64,000 bases of DNA, taken from Strigamia acuminata. Its lineage: Eukaryota; Arthropoda; Chilopoda; Geophilomorpha; Linotaeniidae. The stretch covers positions 20,300,427-20,364,426 of the forward strand of contig OX442315.1 of the NCBI GenBank assembly GCA_949358305.1. Reading direction: 5' to 3'. This document shows positions 36,022 to 47,239 of this stretch, piece after piece (position 1 is the stretch's first letter; each line of letters starts with the position of its first letter). A program made the position numbers and the translations under genes. The notes beneath the pieces are model-generated. The model saw only the letters and a program-made list of their open reading frames with translations, did not search any database and was not told where the DNA came from.

Positions 36022-36349
36022 ACACTATTGTTGCTTCAAGCAGGCAGTCATGTTGGTGAACAAAGTTGTGATGTCATATGTCATGTGATATCAAATTACC
36101 TGGGTTCCAGAGTAAGGTTTGAACAGGCTAATCACCAAGTGTAGTGCTACACTTGACCTTTTTACTCAAAAAAGTGAAAAAAGGTGTTTCAACACACAGT
36201 AAGGAATCCTGTGTGTTGTAACTGTTTGTAACAATGTGAGAGAGAGGTGCATTTTAATATGAGAAAAATAGATTGCTCAGGTCATGTGAATACTTTATTT
36301 AACAATTATTTTAACAATTGTGGATTACACACTCTTGCGGTCTCCTTGT

Positions 36350-36738
36350 CAGTTGTAGTAAAACTTCCCGACATAGTCATGCTATGAAGCAAGGATAACA
36401 TGGATACGTATCCGCGTATTATTTCCTATTGGTTCATGATCATAGAGTTGAAAGAAGAGAGGGTTGTTATCAATTCAATTATCGGTTGAATATTACATAT
36501 CTGTAATATTTAATTATATTTTGTTAAATAGAAATTTATATTAACTTTACAAAAACAGGTTGTTTGAGGGTTGAGTGGTGCCCCTTCCTCTAAATAAAAT
36601 GCCACCTGATGTGCTTGGGGCCAGTCCCTGGCGCCTCACCTAAAACTTAGCCGAATCCACAGAGGGATGAAGGTGGCTACGTTTGAGGTTTGGCCTAGCA
36701 GCGGCCCTATGAGTTTTGTCTGAATCAGAATGAAGGGT
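36350..36738. other. Unassigned insert between foldback element and MITE
   Basis: AT-rich first half, then a mixed-composition stretch from about 36.56 kb. No coding frame or known repeat recognised; it may be part of a larger decayed element. Confidence 0.4.
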
Positions 36739-36936
36739 AGAATGACGGTTTACGGGCGACCCGAAAATCAAGTTTATTAAATTCAGTTCAAATTAAAGAA
36801 AAAATTAAAAATTAAAACCCCAAGAAGGGCTAACAAGGGGGGGCTGTGCCCCCCCTTGACCCCCCCGCGAACCTCACCTTGCTGGTTTTTTTATGCAAAC
36901 CACTTCTTTTTCGGGTCGCCCGTAAACCGTCATTCT
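36739..36936. mobile_element. 198-bp MITE with 29-bp perfect inverted ends and a GC hairpin core
   Basis: Left end AGAATGACGGTTTACGGGCG... (36739-36767) and right end its exact complement (36908-36936). The interior has an AT-rich part, then a G8/C7 hairpin (about 36.835-36.86 kb) and a C7 run. No clear target-site duplication is visible. The perfect ends suggest recent activity. Confidence 0.75.
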
Positions 36937-36988
36937 GCCGAATGAAGCAGTGCTGCATCCTTGACGGTGTATGATTTTAATTTATTCT

Positions 36989-37165
36989 TCAACTCTTTGA
37001 TTTTAAGGGAAATGTAAAAAAAAACACCATCAGGAGTGTTTTTATCCGAGCTCTGCATTCCCGCGTACGTTCCGCTCCTGTTTTCGGCCGAGTTTTCGTC
37101 TTATTGGCCACAGTACGCTGTCTCTCGCGATATTCTCGTTGTCGTTCCGCACCCGACTTGGGCAT
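36989..37165 (-). CDS. 58-aa ORF with duplicated KSGAERQREYRER motif, transposon-associated fragment
   Basis: Starts MPKSGAERQREYRERQ and repeats the motif as PKTGAERTRECRARIK before a hydrophobic/Lys-Ser tail and TGA. The (K/R)(S/T)xAERQREYRER type of motif is, from memory, common at the start of uncharacterised arthropod proteins linked to large DNA transposons. Only this N-terminal piece is present, so it is probably a remnant; no partner transposase or helicase frame was seen beside it. Confidence 0.5.
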   Translation of the reverse strand: MPKSGAERQREYRERQRTVANKTKTRPKTGAERTRECRARIKTLLMVFFFTFPLKSKS

Positions 37166-37504
37166 TTTAATTACTTAATACGAATATAATCACACATGTT
37201 GGATTGATACAAAAAAGGCATAATTCATGTTTATCAATAGTTACTTTGAGAGGTTAGAGATGGAAGAAGTTTAAAACTTCTTATCGACGCTTTAGTTAGA
37301 ACGGTAATAGTGATTTCACTCCAGCTGAGTAACGAAAAACATGACGGAAGTAGTTTGGTTGGCACTGCCATCTGTGGTTGAGTAGGCAAAGCAGTCGAAA
37401 GAAAAATGTGTAAAGCACCACCTCTAATCTAACTCCTATAGATTTATGGTCTGAAGCACACACTCATTTCGATACTATATTAAATAAATTTTTGATGATT
37501 CCGA

Positions 37505-37670
37505 AATATGCGTGCATTGTTGCAATAAGAATGATTTCCAGAATAAAATTTAAAAAAACGAAAGAAAGTTTCATCTACCAGGAGGATCACCTTCCTGAAG
37601 TTAAAAAAAATAAATTAGACTTCACAAATGAAACTCTAGAATTTATTAGTCTGTATACATTAATGTAAAA
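37505..37670 (+). pseudogene. Degenerate copy of the 3' end of the 33-kb small gene
   Basis: Matches the end of the 33078-33656 gene: TGCGTGCATTG(T/C)TGCAAT, then one broken repeat unit, then a piece reading LPEVKKNKLDFTNETLEF against LPEVKKIKLEFTNEPPEL in the parent, ending at ...LM and TAA in both. Most of the repeat array and the whole first exon are missing, and the frame is interrupted. It marks the left edge of the duplicated segment. Confidence 0.75.
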
Positions 37671-37714
37671 ATTCAATTACAAAAAAAAAATGGACAAAAC
37701 CATCAGCAATTGCT

Positions 37715-40195
37715 TTAAGCTTCACTGCCGTATTTGTAGTTCCAGTCGACATACTCCTTCATATTTTGGTCGGAAACACTGGTTTTTACCCGTCGAAGAG
37801 CATCCACGAAATCATCATAATTTATTGGTCGAACCTGGAATAACAAACATTAACAAATCAATCGAATCAAACAGTTTTATCCACCTCATTTGGTTGAATC
37901 TTTTGTATCATGCTGAAATCGATGGATCGAATCGGACCCAAAGCGGCTGCTCGACATAAATTCGACATGTCCGCCCCAGAATAACCCTCTGTTTTAACAC
38001 TGATATCGAGCGCTTGTTCATCATTTATTGAATGTTGATGTTTGCTTAATAACCTAATAATTATTTTCTTTCTTGCTGACAAATCGGGCAAAGGAATAAA
38101 TAAGCGCTTCACTAAGCGTCGCCTGGCTGCCTCGTCCAATTCCTGGGGTCGGTTTGTTGCCCCGATGACCAATACTCTTTCATCTAAACTCGTGCTAGCT
38201 CCATCCTAAAACATATAAACTTTAAATCAAGTCTCCATTTTGGTATAGAGAAAACACACCAACTGTATCAAAAATTCGGTTTTGATTCTGCGAGAGGATT
38301 CGTGTTCTGTATCCGATCGATGAGTTAACAGAGAGTCTATTTCGTCAATAAATATCACGGCTGGCTGACGACTCCGTGCAACAGCAAATAAACTGCAATT
38401 TTTTTTTTAACTCGAAACTCGAAATATTTTCGATTTATAAGACATTTTACCATTTCACCATTTTCTCTCCTTCGCCAACCCATTTAGAAGTGAGTGACGA
38501 TGCACTGATGCTAAAGAAAACTGCTTTAGATTGGCTCGCTATGCACTTACCTTCAAAAATAAACAAAATCGTCATTAAATCTTCATTATAACGTCATCGT
38601 CTTACCAATCATTGTTTTCCCGGTGCCGGGCGGGCCAAATAATAATATTCCCTTCGGTACCGACCTCAAACCAGTGAACAAATCAGGTCGCAGCATTGGC
38701 CAAATGATCACTTCCTTTATTTCGGCTTTGGCAAATTCTAAACCAGCAATGTCGTCCCAAGATACGGGCGAACCGTGATCCATAATCTAATAAAAATAAG
38801 TTTAGTCGCTAATAATATGAAAAATTGCTCGTTTTGTTACTTCATTTTCTATCATTTCTATCATTCTAGGTTCGATGTTCTTCAAAGGGCCCTCAGGTTG
38901 CAAAAGTTGTGAAGAGAAACAAGAGCTGTCTCTATCTGCGTGTATATTTAGTAAAAATTGTTCAAATTGGGTCAGTTAATTTTTCTTACCATCACTTTCC
39001 CGGTTTAATACAGGAGGAATAAATTTATTGCCCACATTGCCTCTGGATCCTAGAGATTTCTTCGAAGCACCGTATAAGTGAGCAGAAACATTCTGGCCTT
39101 TTTTTTTATTGTTTGCATTTTCAGCAATCTAGAACAAGAAAAATATAAAGATTTAAGTGACATGTACTGGAAATTTAATAGATAGTTGTTTTTACTAATT
39201 GTTCTTTTGCCGTACAAAATGCATTGTTGGCATAATGATCGAGGTTGCTGTTGTCTGAACATGTCGAATCATCGTCATCAAACCCGGCTTTTTTTCTCTT
39301 TGGAAATGATTTGGTTTGAATGTTTTGTTGCCGTTTTATGCAACTAGCCGGTTTCACTCTGCTGGTACCCGCCGTACTGGCCAGTTCTCGTTTTGTTGGT
39401 GAAGTTTCTAACACTGAATTTGCTCCGATCTTTTTTCCAATCACAGGTTTCCGCAAAATATCTTTTGGCTTCGTTTTTTTCTGAAATATAAATGTAGAAA
39501 TAAAATAATAATAAAAAAATAAAAATAAAATTTACAAAAGTTATAAAATTAAAGGGAAAGAAAAATGATACCTTAGCTGAATGAATAAGTTCTTGCATTA
39601 CTTCTAACTCACCGACATTTTCGATAGTTAACCCTGAACTCCATTTATCTACTTCTGTATTTTTATAAGAGTTATGTAAAAGTTTGTTTTTTTTTTTAAA
39701 AAAAAGATTTGCTTCATACCAAGTTTTTTGCCTTCTGTATATTTTAATATTTGATCTGCGTAATTGTTCAATCCTACGAAAAAATAAAGAAACATTATTA
39801 TTAATAATAATAAGAATAATAGTAAAATATATTGCTCTATGGTTCCTAGATGAGTGCAAAATCTCACCTTCATCTTCGTCATCAAGTAATAACGAGTACT
39901 CATTCAGAAGTTCTTTAATCGATGTTTTGACAACGGAAACACTAATGTTAAATAACATTAATAAAATTACTTATACTTATCATAAAAATGCGTATAAGTT
40001 TTACTTGATATTCGACTGCGCTTGCAATGTTTCTGCAAAACTTAAATGCGCCAAACGTGTACGTAAATCATCGGCCTTCGCATGGAGAGAACAGTCTGGA
40101 GCTGATACTTTAAATTTAGATGCCTGCCAGTGATGCAACAACTGATTCTCAATATCTTCCATATCCTTGCGTTTCACCAAAGGGCTGGTTAACAA
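37715..40195 (-). CDS. FIGNL1: Fidgetin-like protein 1, meiotic-clade AAA ATPase
   Basis: Hexameric AAA ATPase that acts in homologous recombination, removing RAD51-type filaments. Stop TAA at 37715-37717. The N-terminal part starts at [20 protein letters not shown] (40195; the inner Met at 40162 is an alternative) and holds [17 protein letters not shown] and [20 protein letters not shown], which match the FIGNL1 N-terminus. Then come a disordered linker, [26 protein letters not shown], and the AAA core: [20 protein letters not shown], Walker A GPPGTGKT, pore loop SKWVGEGEK, Walker [50 protein letters not shown], and the C-terminal [19 protein letters not shown] ... WNYKYGSEA. All motifs are intact, unlike the truncated copy at 33.7-35.3 kb. 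It shares a 123-bp divergent promoter with MRPS26. Confidence 0.93.
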
Positions 40196-40318
40196 ATTTT
40201 GATGTTAAATTCTGCGCCAGTTGTTTGCAAAATTTCGCTAAACATAGGACCATACCCAATGTTAAAGAGCTACAAGTAGAGCCAATCTACGACTTCCTGT
40301 CAGCAAAGTTAAAGCAGA
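40196..40318. promoter_or_regulatory. Compact bidirectional promoter, FIGNL1/MRPS26
   Basis: 123 bp between the outermost divergent start codons; both transcripts must begin in or near it. No factor site is claimed. Confidence 0.55.
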
Positions 40319-41128
40319 ATGAATACTGTTTTACGCTTTCAAATTTCAAATTTAGCAATTGTTAGAACGAACAATCATTTAAAAGAATTTGTTCGTTGGT
40401 ATCGATTCAGGAAACCACTATGGTTAGGGCGTGCTAAATCAAAAATGTTTATTCTGCCGCCTACTCCAGTTATCCCACCAGATGACCTAAAAGAACTCAA
40501 GAAATTAACCGATAACTACAAAACGGAATTCAAATCCATCCAGTATAAAACTACCGCTAAAATGCTATTAGTTTAATTAAATCAATTAATTATTATTTTT
40601 TTATCCAGAGAATTTTGCTATACGGAATATTACATGAAAGCATCTGCAACTAGCGAATCTGCTATTAAAAAGCAAGAAAGGGACAAAGAAGAATTATCGC
40701 AATTGCTTCTTGAAAATGATTTGGAGAATGAAAGAATAGCGCCAATGCGGTCGGGAGTCTATTTATGCTTAAAACAATCCTAAATAATTACAAAAGAAAT
40801 TATTTTCAGAATGGAGTTTGTCGAAGCGGAAGCTGAGATGCGAGATAAAAAACTACAAGGAAGTGTTCTTGCTTATATAGAAAGATCCAAAATTATAAAG
40901 GAAAATGCGAAAAAAGATCTTCAAGAGTTAGAAGTAATAATTTTCTTTAAAAAAAAATACATTTGATTTATTAAATATAAAATATTTCAGGTGCTTGTGC
41001 AATCTGAGATTACTCCAGACACAATAGACGACGCGATTGAAAAAGCTTTAGAAACGGAAGTTGATTATAACTTCGCAATATCTTTAGACGGTCAAATCCA
41101 CAGCCGAAAAAAATTGAATTCCTTATAA
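40319..41128 (+). CDS. MRPS26: Mitochondrial small ribosomal subunit protein mS26
   Basis: Subunit of the mitochondrial 28S ribosome. Exons inferred: 40319-40542, 40609 to about 40751, about 40811-40933 and about 40991-41128. The joins reproduce the family: KTEFKSIQ|EFCYTEYYMKA and APMR|MEFVEAEAEMR. The N-terminus MNTVLRFQISNLAIVRTNNH is amphipathic and suits a mitochondrial presequence, followed by RKPLWLGRAKSKMFILPP (human [20 protein letters not shown]). A long charged helix fills the middle. The end ITPDTIDDAIEKALETEVDY and NFAISLDGQI matches the conserved ITxExLxxxVExALxxxxxYNWAI tail. Confidence 0.85.
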
Positions 41129-41270
41129 ATCTGTTAATTTTTTATTTTATTTTTATTTTTAAAATAAATTTATACATATAAAATAGTCCTTAAAAAAACC
41201 TTTCCTCGTGTAAATTAATATAAATAAAATATTCCCAACTCCAAAAAGTTTGAGTCTCGTTATTAAACGT

Positions 41271-43317
41271 CTACTGTACGATATAGTCTTTATAACCGCG
41301 CAAGGATTTCAATTGTTTTCTGAGTATCTTGACAAAATCGGATGGTTGAACCAATATAGATATATCTTTCCCTACGGCATTCAATCTGTCATGAATCTGC
41401 AATGAGAAAATGTAATTTTTTAAACGCACTCAAACAATTAGCCAAATATTTCCTATACCTCATTTCCTTTATAAAACAAATTAAGTGGTCGGCCATTGAT
41501 TTCAGTTAACATCCAATTACATAACCCTAAACCGCAAGAAGTGGTCGCTTTCAAGCTCAGACCATGACGTGCAACTAAACCATCATTGACGACATCAACA
41601 ATCTGCAATATTATTACCAACCAATAAATAAATTCGCTCCTTAATAAACACTAATGCTTGCCTCAGCCGTGTTGCTATCCCTAAGTATCCCTAAATCTTG
41701 TCCATCATAGTCGCGTTTAATTGCAAAAGCTTTGCCAAACGGAACTCGGTTAACTATAAATTCAACCTAAATATGAAAAATAAATCAATAAACCAGTTTT
41801 TTTTCGTTAGATAACCACAAACTTACCGTGGGTGTGTATGTTTGTTTTATTATTTTTTGCACATGCTGCGGTATGCTCACCGGATGACCCTCAACTGACA
41901 TTATTTTGTCACCGATGTGAAAATTGTTGTATAAAAGAGGATGTGCGCGTTGTTTCCAACCCATAATCCTAAAAATAAAAGTAATAAATGAAATATTTAC
42001 GATTTAAATGCGTTAAATTTATTAACCAAACGCTTTCTAAGTAGCTGCCGAGAGCAATTGAATTGAGGCAATCTTTCCGGCGAATCCTGAGCCGAATTCC
42101 ACCAGGATGATTAATTTGTGTATTAAGTTGAGCAACCTGTTTTTCTTTAAGTGACAAGTTATCTGTTCTTTCTAGAGTCTCTTCTCCGCCGATTTCATTT
42201 TCCCGCTCCGAGTGCACGTCGGGATTCGGTGAAGTTGATGTGGTCAAATGTAACGGCTCGTAAATTGAATTTTCAAGATCGTTTTGTTCGATTTCGGAAG
42301 TAGAAACGGTAAGCGTGTTGAAATCAAAAATATTTTCATCTCGCGCTGCATAACCCTGAGGTGGAGCGGAAGAAGGCACCAATAGCATCGAATTGAATTC
42401 GGTTTGAGTAAATAAATCCGTCGCGGCTTCTTGCAACGAATGTCTGGCATTGTGGTTCGTATTTATTTCACTTATTTCGGATCTTAAAGTTACTACTTCT
42501 TCTAAAATATCAACCGTTCCAATTGCATTCTGCTCTGATTCTATAAAATTAAAGAAAAAATTAGTCAGTTAAAATCCTTTGTCACAAAAAAATTAAAATC
42601 ACCTCGGTTAGTATCTATTAAATCGTCATCACGAGATAATGTGGTACCAGGGGGAAGCCGTAAATAACCAGGTGGAGGTGGTAAAGGTGATGTGGGATCT
42701 CTAACGGGTGCCAAACGAGGTTTTGATTCGGGTTCTTTTGAGTAAAGATTAGTCGTAGATCCAATAATTCCCAATTCTGTTAATTTATTTCGTAAAACAT
42801 TAATCCATTCCATCATTTCGTCTCTGTAATAAAAAGTATTCGATTACAAAGGTAATAAAACCAATAAAAGATTATTTTTACTGTGTAGATGTTGCAAATT
42901 TAAGTAATTGGCTTTCTAATGTAACTGAAAACACGTGTTCATCATCTTGGAGCGAAATATTTGGTGAAATGTGAAGGCATCGACCCAAGTGCCAACTGTG
43001 AGTTGATTTATGACCGAGTACGTTTTGTTGACTGTCGTAATACTCGAGGAAAGGCTCGGTGTCGTCGTGAATGCAGAAAACTACCCATACCGTATGATAT
43101 AATTTACTGGCCTGCATTTTACAAAAAAAAAAATTAATCAAAATTAATTACCGTATATTAAATATCGAATGAACAATACCTTTGATAATGCCCCGGATTT
43201 TTTCTCCGGTGAAATGGGTACTTTTAGCCAGCCATTTCTGTATATTTCTCGAACCAAAACTCTTATATCTGTGGCTGTCGCATCATTGCCACTTCCTGAT
43301 TCAATATTTTCTGTCAT
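41271..43317 (-). CDS. PH-domain and PDZ-like-domain protein
   Basis: Start MTENIESGSGNDATATD at 43317; stop TAG at 41271-41273; about ten exons. The PH domain (about 43.27-42.76 kb) begins YRNGWLKVPISPEKKSGALS, continues VWVVFCIHDDTEPFLEYYDS and closes with the Trp-containing helix MMEWINVLRNKLTELG. A disordered Pro/Ser/Glu-rich middle follows (PPPPGYLRLPPGTT). The C-terminal region (about 41.97-41.27 kb) has two PDZ-like stretches: NNFHIGDKIMSVEGHPVSIP with VEFIVNRVPFG, then GQDLGI, VNDGLVARHGLSL, NWMLTEINGRPLNLF. The order suggests a membrane-recruited scaffold. It resembles an uncharacterised arthropod PH-PDZ family (Drosophila CG5004-like, from memory). Divergent from OAT. Confidence 0.7.
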
Positions 43318-44447
43318 TTTTATCAGGTGATTCACTCCGACGTGGCCGCCTAAAAAACACTAGACTGCTCGAAGAATCATCGCTTTTGTAATTGCATTGC
43401 AATCGTGGTGTTGGTAAAAAGCTACATTGAATCCTGAAGTGATTACGATCATACGGGATTTGAGATTTCAAATATTTTCTCTCGCTGGTCTCATCTCGGA
43501 CATCGCTGTTTCCATGAAATGAATGGTGTGTTCTAGAACAAGTTTGATTGGGCCAAAGTCATGATTGATAAAGAAGCGGGAAATTCAAAAATTAAAGCAC
43601 CTAAAAAACAAATTAAAGAAAACAAATAGAAAAAACTATTTATTTATTGAAAAAAAGAAAAAAGAAAAAGGTAAACTGTAAATTCAAGCTGTTATAAATT
43701 TTTCTTCAATTTATTTTATTTTTTGGAAATTTGAAACACATTTTTATCACGACCACTAACAACTGACGTAGTCTCACGTAGTGACGTGTTTTGAAATTTC
43801 TACAAATTAGTAAATGACCTAATTGACCTTAAAACAAAAATGAAGAAGAGGAACGTAAATCTACCTTAAAATAACCACAATCTACTCGACCTTGAACTTG
43901 ACTGCGCAAAACCAGAACTGACTCAACAAATCGATAACCTAGCCCAGCCAGTCCAGAAATCCTATCAAATATCAGTCATCAGGTATGCAATCGATCGTGA
44001 AATTCATCGCAATCATCACGGATTTTTACAATCAGCACTAGATAAATCGTATCACCACTCACCGGTTACGTAATTAGATTATCGAAGAAATTCTATCGCA
44101 CATACGGTACTTTATTTAATTTCGTACGTATGAACGTGTATACATTTTAAATCGCAAGTAGAAATGTCATTGTGATAAATAATCTATAGCCCGCAATAAA
44201 CACAAATGATTTATTATCCAGTTTATTAGCATAAAGCCATTAAGATGAATGGAATAAAAAATATAGGGGAGGGGAGCTTCTCTGTACAACTGGTGGCAAA
44301 ATTTTCCACAGCTGTGGAGTAAACCCAAATTATTTTTTCCCGTTTTCTCCTCCTGGTTAAAGTGGACACGTCCTACCACTGGGCAACTCAAGTACTAATC
44401 CGACTGATATTTAATACCTGCACAGAAATACATCCAATCGTGTAGCC
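43318..44447. promoter_or_regulatory. Divergent intergenic region, PH-PDZ gene and OAT
   Basis: 1.1 kb of mostly AT-rich DNA between divergent start codons. It should contain both promoters and 5' UTRs. No coding frame with a recognisable domain; no RNA gene seen. Confidence 0.5.
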
Positions 44448-46325
44448 ATGATTCGTAAGTACAGAACAAAAAAATATAATCAGTTGTCAGTTTGTATTTG
44501 AAGATTCAATATGATTTAATTTTCAGAAATTAATTGCGCATTTCACGTTCTGCGGCAGTCGGTGCGGTGCCAACACATTCAACAATTTACTAGAAATTAT
44601 TCTAAACTCAGAAATGCATCAAAGTTAGTGCCGAATCTTACACCGCAAGAGATATACGACAGGGAAGCCAAGTATGGGGCGCATAATTATCGACCACTAC
44701 CAGTAGCTCTGAGCAGGGGAAAAGGTGTGACATTTTCTTAATTATTATTTTTTTTTTATATTAAAATTAAAATATATTTAATTTGTTTATTATTTGTAGG
44801 AATCTATGTGTGGGATGTTGAGGGAAAAAAATACTTCGATTTTTTGAGCGGTTACAGCGCTGTCAATCTCGGCCATTGCCATCCTAAAATTATAGCTGCA
44901 CTTAAAGATCAAGCGGAGACCCTGACACTAACGTCGAGAGCATTTTATACAGACATTCTTGGAGAATATGAAGAATATATTACTAAATATTTCGGTTTTA
45001 ACAAGGTTCTGCCAATGAATACGGGTAAAATTTTAAATATTTATTATTTCCTTTTTATTATTAATAAAAAAAAATATATTTTTAGGTGTTGAAGGTGGAG
45101 AAACTGCGTGTAAACTAGCTCGTAAATGGGGATATACTGTAAAAGGTATTCCCGAAAACAAAGCTAAAATCGTTTTCGTGGAAGGGAATTTTTGGGGCCG
45201 AACATTGGCAGCAATTTCAGCTTCCACCGATCCATCGAGTTACTCTGGATTCGGACCGTATATGCCCGGTTATGAAATTATTCCATACGATGATCTTAAA
45301 GCCTTAGAGGTAAATAAAATAACGAGCCAAAAATGTAATTAAATCTAAGTTATTTCAAAATTACCCGCAGGAAAAAGTGAAAGATCCTCACGTTTGTGCC
45401 TTTATGGTTGAACCAATTCAAGGAGAAGCTGGTGTTGTCGTCCCATCTCCGGGATACTTGAAAGGAATTAGAGATCTCTGCAGCAAACATCGTGTTTTAT
45501 TCATTGCTGATGAAATCCAAACCGGACTAGGCCGTACCGGAAAGTAATTCCGACAAAACCTCGACCAAATAATAAACGCAAAATTCTTATTTCTGAATTA
45601 ATTCTGAATAGGCGTTTATGTTTGGATTATGAAGACGTCCGATCCGATATTTTGATTTTGGGAAAAGCATTATCTGGCGCCACCATGCCGGTAAAATATC
45701 TGTTAAATGGCAATTAAATTAATAATAATAATCATTATTTATTTAATTAGGTTTCTGCAATATTGGCCGATGATGAAATAATGATGTGTATTAACCCCGG
45801 CGAACATGGCTCCACTTATGGCGGCAATCCGTTGGCGTGTCGAGTTGCAATAGCAGCACTAGAGGTTTGTTTTGCCAATAGTTGATTAGAATATATTAGA
45901 TAATAAAACTATTTTTTAATACTGTATATGTACTAATCTATACAGGTTTTAGAGGAAGAGAAGCTGAGCCAAAACTCTTTTGACATGGGCAAGATTTTAA
46001 TGAGTGAATTGAATAAAGCTCCTAAAGATGTTGTGAAAATTGTAAGAGGGAAAGGATTATTTGCTGCCATAGTGATTGATTCCAGTAAGTTTTTATTCTA
46101 TCATTTATACATGAAAAAAATTATTATTTTTGATTAATCGTGATGTTTATTCCCGCCTTGACAGAGTATGATGCTTGGGATGTTTGTATTAATTTGAAGG
46201 ACAGGGGTCTACTCGCTAAACCTACTCATGGTGATATCGTTCGGTTCGCGCCTCCATTAACCATAAACGAAAAGGAACTGAGGACATGCACTGGAATTAT
46301 TCTAGAAACGCTGTCGTCATTATAG
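44448..46325 (+). CDS. OAT: Ornithine aminotransferase, mitochondrial
   Basis: PLP-dependent class III aminotransferase of the mitochondrial matrix; converts ornithine and 2-oxoglutarate to glutamate-5-semialdehyde and glutamate. Tiny first exon ATG ATT C at 44448-44454, then an exon encoding a Gln/Arg-rich presequence ([20 protein letters not shown]). Mature protein: [60 protein letters not shown] (PLP phosphate site), [52 protein letters not shown] (PLP-binding Asp), [15 protein letters not shown] (Schiff-base Lys), [17 protein letters not shown], and the C-terminal [15 protein letters not shown]. All catalytic motifs are present. Stop TAG at 46323-46325. Convergent with AK7; a decayed duplicate of its 3' end lies at about 47 kb. 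Confidence 0.95.
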
Positions 46326-46959
46326 TGTACTCGAGATTGTATTAAATATATGACTTAAATAAATTCGATTCAAATACGGTAACTTGTTTGCTCGTATTCA
46401 GGGTTGGACAACCAACAAGCAGCAACTCTAACATGAACTACCGGTAATTGATTGATTTGAGTAGCAGTGGTGCGTTTATACCATTTGAGCGGTGTAACTT
46501 TGAGACCCCAGAGGTGGATTTCCGGTCTGGCGGGCGCCCTTCTCGCACCTTTTTTTGGAGCCCTAATTAAAAAAATTGAAATATTTCTTTGAATATTATT
46601 TTTGGGAAATTTTTTGGAATTTGGAGCCTCTGCACCTGGCAGTGGGTGCTTCTCCTGTGACAACAGAGATCCCACAAATCCGCTACTATGAGGCCCTAAT
46701 TCTAGAATTTTGTTTACAAATCCTAAAATAACAAACTTAATCTGCAGTGCTGTAGGATTTGTAAACATTTTCTAGAAAATTTATTTTGAGGCCCCTAAAA
46801 TTCGGAGGCACTATACATACAGATGCCTAAACGCGCTGCTGTTAAATAGCATAAAGATGAGCAAAGATGAGCAAATATTTGTTGAATGTCAATCTCTTCA
46901 CTTTGGAGTATAAACTTCACATGACCACGTGGTAGCGACATGATTACTGGCAACTAGTG
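46326..46959. other. OAT-AK7 spacer with decayed AK7 3' end copy and a hairpin
   Basis: About 46.37-46.43 kb resembles, on the minus strand, the last coding bases of AK7 (present intact at 47.24-47.28 kb), so the duplicated junction of the two convergent genes starts here. The following 500 bp holds a hairpin at 46700-46777 (arms TTCTAGAATTTTGTTTAC... and its near complement) and three scattered GAGGCCC(C)TAA-type words. It may be a degraded transposon; no family assigned. Confidence 0.5.
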
Positions 46960-46967
46960 GCAAAAAT

Positions 46968-47239
46968 ATGAACTTCTCATTCGGAGCTAAGGCAGCAGGA
47001 GAATGTGAAGCTTTTTTTGGCCAGAGGTATAGTACACAGTATATTCCTGAAAAAATCAATAACTCAACTAAATGCATTCATTTTCCCACTGCTAGAGAAG
47101 CAAATTTAGTCAATAAATCAATTCATGGTGATATTGATCAGTTTGAGCTCTCCATTAACCATAAACAAAAAAAGACATTCACAGGATTTATTATAAACAG
47201 TCGGTCGTAATTATAATTTACACGACTTATATAATCCAT
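46968..47239 (+). pseudogene. Degenerate duplicate of the OAT 3' end
   Basis: The end of this frame, STHGDI-type NKSIHGDIDQFELSINHKQK and TFTGFIINS, aligns with the OAT C-terminus ([30 protein letters not shown]). The similarity runs past the stop: GACTTATATAA..CCATTCAAA here against GACTTAAATAAATTCGATTCAAA after OAT. Shared flanking DNA means a genomic duplication, not a retrocopy. No upstream OAT exons are present. Confidence 0.75.

Larger units (their letters stand above)
35376..36349. mobile_element. 974-bp near-perfect palindromic (foldback) element with tRNA-like segments in both arms
   Basis: The left arm starts ACAAGGAGACCGCAAGAGTG and the right arm ends with its reverse complement. 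The arms are about 460-470 bp with only a few mismatches visible, around an AT-rich centre near 35,850-35,890. Each arm carries one tRNA-like segment with Pol III box A and box B, in opposite orientation. No open frame for a transposase was seen, so it is non-autonomous. It lies exactly at the break between the two halves of the FIGNL1 duplication. Confidence 0.85.

Noticed and set aside
46968..47210. A new short protein gene
   Set aside because: Its C-terminal half and flank match the OAT 3' end with a decayed sequence, so it is a duplicate fragment.
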